In this document: positions 62,307 to 64,000 of the stretch, piece after piece
Position numbering within the stretch: position 1 is the first letter of the stretch
How the letters are laid out: the number at the start of each line of letters is the position of its first letter
Assembly: GCF_013367775.1 (NCBI RefSeq)
Contig: NZ_CP055157.1
Location: 806,001-870,000 of the forward strand
Direction of reading: 5' to 3'
DNA: 64,000 nt
Source: Microbulbifer sp. YPW1
GTDB taxonomy: Bacteria; Pseudomonadota; Gammaproteobacteria; Pseudomonadales; Cellvibrionaceae
The notes under the pieces: model-generated
Told to the model about the DNA's origin: nothing
Databases searched by the model: none
The model's input: only the letters and a program-made list of their open reading frames with translations
Translations under genes and position numbers: made by a program

Positions 62307-64000
62307 TCAGCTAACTTCGGCAAGGTTACCCTTGCTCTCCAGCCACTGCTTCCTGTCACCGGCCCGTTTCTTGGCCAGTAACATGTCGAGCAGCTGGTTG
62401 CTGTCGTCGCCGGCGTCGATATAAAGCTGCACCAGGCGGCGGGTGTTGGGGTCCATGGTGGTTTCGCGCAATTGCAGCGGGTTCATTTCACCGAGGCCCT
62501 TGAATCGGGTGACCTGGATCTTGCCTTTCTTTTTCTCCGCGGCAATACGATCGAGGATTCCCTGGCGCTCGGCGTCATCCAGCGCGTAGTAGACCTCTTT
62601 GCCGATATCCACCCGGAACAGCGGCGGCATGGCAACGTACACGTGGCCGTTGGTAACCAGCGGGCGGAAGTGGCGCAGGAACAAGGCACACAGCAGCGTT
62701 GCAATGTGCAGGCCGTCGGAGTCGGCGTCGGCGAGAATACAGATTTTGTTGTAGCGCAGGCCTTCCAGGTTGTCGCTGCCGGGGTCGACGCCAAGGGCGA
62801 CGGCGATGTCGTGAACTTCCTGGCTGGCGAGGATCTCGTTGGAGTCCACTTCCCAGGTATTCAGGATTTTACCGCGCAGGGGCATGATGGCCTGGAACTC
62901 GCGGTCGCGGGCCTGTTTGGCGGAGCCACCGGCCGAGTCCCCTTCCACCAGAAACAGTTCCGAGCGCGTTGTATCGCCACTGGAACAGTCGGCGAGCTTG
63001 CCGGGCAGGGCCGGGCCCTGGGTGACTTTTTTGCGCGCGACTTTTTTCGCGGAGCGCAGGCGTTTCTGCGCATTGCTGATACACAGCTCGGCGAGCTTGT
63101 CGCCATCTTCGGTGTGCTGGTTGAGCCACAGGCCGAAGGCATCCTTGGCTACGCCGGAAATAAATGCGGTGGCCTCGCGGGAGCTGAGGCGTTCCTTGGT
63201 CTGCCCGGAGAACTGCGGGTCTGCCAGTTTGGCCGAGAGCACATAGGAGCACTGGTTCCAGATATCCTCTGGCCCCAACTTGACCCCACGCGGCAACAGG
63301 TTGCGGATCTCGCAGTACTCGCGCATGGCGTCGAGCAGGCCCGCGCGCAGGCCATTCACGTGGGTGCCGCCCTGGGCAGTGGGGATCAGGTTCACATAGG
63401 ATTCAACGGTGACCTCACCGCCTTCCGGCAGCCACTGTACGGCCCAGTCCGCTGCCTCGGTCTCCGCGGAAAAGTTGCCGATAAAAGGCTCCGCCGGCAG
63501 CACTTCCCAGCCCTGGTTGGACGCAGCCAGATAATCTTTCAGGCCGTCTTCGTAATACCACTGGTCCGACTCGCCGTCCTGCTCATTAATGAAGGTGACG
63601 TTCAGGCCCGGGCAGAGCACCGCCTTGGCGCGCAGCAGGTGGCGCAGGCGCGGTACGGAAAACTTGTGGGAATCGAAATACTTCGGGTTCGGCAGGAAGC
63701 GCACGCTGGTGCCGGTTGTGCGCTTGCCACACTCGCCAACCACTTCCAGATCCGAGGCCTTGTCGCCATTCTGGAAGCCGATGCGATGCACCTTACCATC
63801 CCGCTGGATGGTCACTTCCAGCACATTGGACAGGGCGTTTACTACGGAAACACCCACCCCGTGCAGACCACCGGAAAACTGGTAGTTGTTCTTGGAGAAC
63901 TTGCCGCCGGCGTGCAGGGTGGACAGGATTACCTCTACCCCCGGACGCCCCTGCTCCGGGTGGATATCCACCGGCATGCCACGACCGTCGTCGCTAACGG
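62307..64000 (-). CDS. parE: DNA topoisomerase IV subunit B, ParE (5' end outside window)
   Basis: C-terminal part of the ATPase subunit of topoisomerase IV, at least 564 residues to the right edge, frame open. Visible are the end of the GHKL ATPase domain (SDDGRG, SGGLHGVGVSVVNALS), the transducer with GGTHVNGLR, and the TOPRIM domain (FLVEGDSAGGSAKQARD, PLRGKILN, DADSDGLHI). The GDRKQWLESKGNLAEV end and lack of the large GyrB insertion favour ParE over GyrB. Confidence 0.93.
   Translation of the reverse strand, partial: VSDDGRGMPVDIHPEQGRPGVEVILSTLHAGGKFSKNNYQFSGGLHGVGVSVVNALSNVLEVTIQRDGKVHRIGFQNGDKASDLEVVGECGKRTTGTSVRFLPNPKYFDSHKFSVPRLRHLLRAKAVLCPGLNVTFINEQDGESDQWYYEDGLKDYLAASNQGWEVLPAEPFIGNFSAETEAADWAVQWLPEGGEVTVESYVNLIPTAQGGTHVNGLRAGLLDAMREYCEIRNLLPRGVKLGPEDIWNQCSYVLSAKLADPQFSGQTKERLSSREATAFISGVAKDAFGLWLNQHTEDGDKLAELCISNAQKRLRSAKKVARKKVTQGPALPGKLADCSSGDTTRSELFLVEGDSAGGSAKQARDREFQAIMPLRGKILNTWEVDSNEILASQEVHDIAVALGVDPGSDNLEGLRYNKICILADADSDGLHIATLLCALFLRHFRPLVTNGHVYVAMPPLFRVDIGKEVYYALDDAERQGILDRIAAEKKKGKIQVTRFKGLGEMNPLQLRETTMDPNTRRLVQLYIDAGDDSNQLLDMLLAKKRAGDRKQWLESKGNLAEVS

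Noticed and set aside
1..64000. CRISPR arrays, rRNA, tRNA and insertion sequences
   Set aside because: I saw no regular repeat-spacer pattern, no tRNA-like or rRNA sequence and no transposase gene. A dedicated tRNA or covariance search could still find something small.

Overview
The window is about 60% GC, chromosomal and bacterial. The mix of plant-polysaccharide hydrolases, urea use, an OmpW porin and RhlE/ParE housekeeping genes suggests a marine or plant-litter gammaproteobacterium of the Microbulbifer/Cellvibrio type. That placement is an inference from gene content; no rRNA or other taxonomic marker is present.

Positions 1-22,412 form an L-arabinan utilisation locus. Secreted or lipid-anchored GH43 enzymes and a GH127 beta-L-arabinofuranosidase free arabinose and short oligosaccharides. 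A YtfQRT/YjfF-type ABC transporter (araUVWZ-like) and a GPH symporter provide uptake, and a GH43 without a signal peptide can act in the cytoplasm. Mutarotase, SDR dehydrogenase, lactonase, IlvD/Edd arabonate dehydratase, AraD1 dehydratase and 2-oxoglutarate-semialdehyde dehydrogenase make up the complete non-phosphorylative route from L-arabinose to 2-oxoglutarate. A GntR/FCD regulator sits among them. Four promoter regions carry similar AT-rich motifs in or beside their -10/spacer regions.

Positions 22,658-24,468 hold a MOSC protein and a questin-oxidase-like protein. Positions 24,465-41,806 are a urea locus: urtABCDE preceded by an outer-membrane porin, a divergent two-component pair, and the urease operon ureDABCEFG plus a small His-rich membrane protein. 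The sensor of the pair is an unusual fusion of an NCS1 permease-like domain, a Cys-rich module, a histidine kinase and a receiver.

Positions 42,060-58,617 are mixed: a thioredoxin-like protein, a glutamine amidotransferase, OmpW, an AbgT transporter, another GH43, a TPR gene with an early in-frame stop, an M20 amidohydrolase, a quinone-oxidoreductase-like enzyme, RhlE, a GNAT acetyltransferase, and a small Crp/Fnr-linked group (BASS transporter, alpha/beta hydrolase, class II aldolase, HD protein). The two promoter regions of that group share the same dyad, spacing and -10 hexamer.

Positions 58,742-62,045 are AT-rich and hold six small same-strand ORFs, each closed by an attC-like site whose outer box overlaps the stop codon. 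This is an integron cassette cluster without an integrase in view (a CALIN), lodged between an MBL-fold hydrolase gene and the 3' end of parE, which runs off the right edge.
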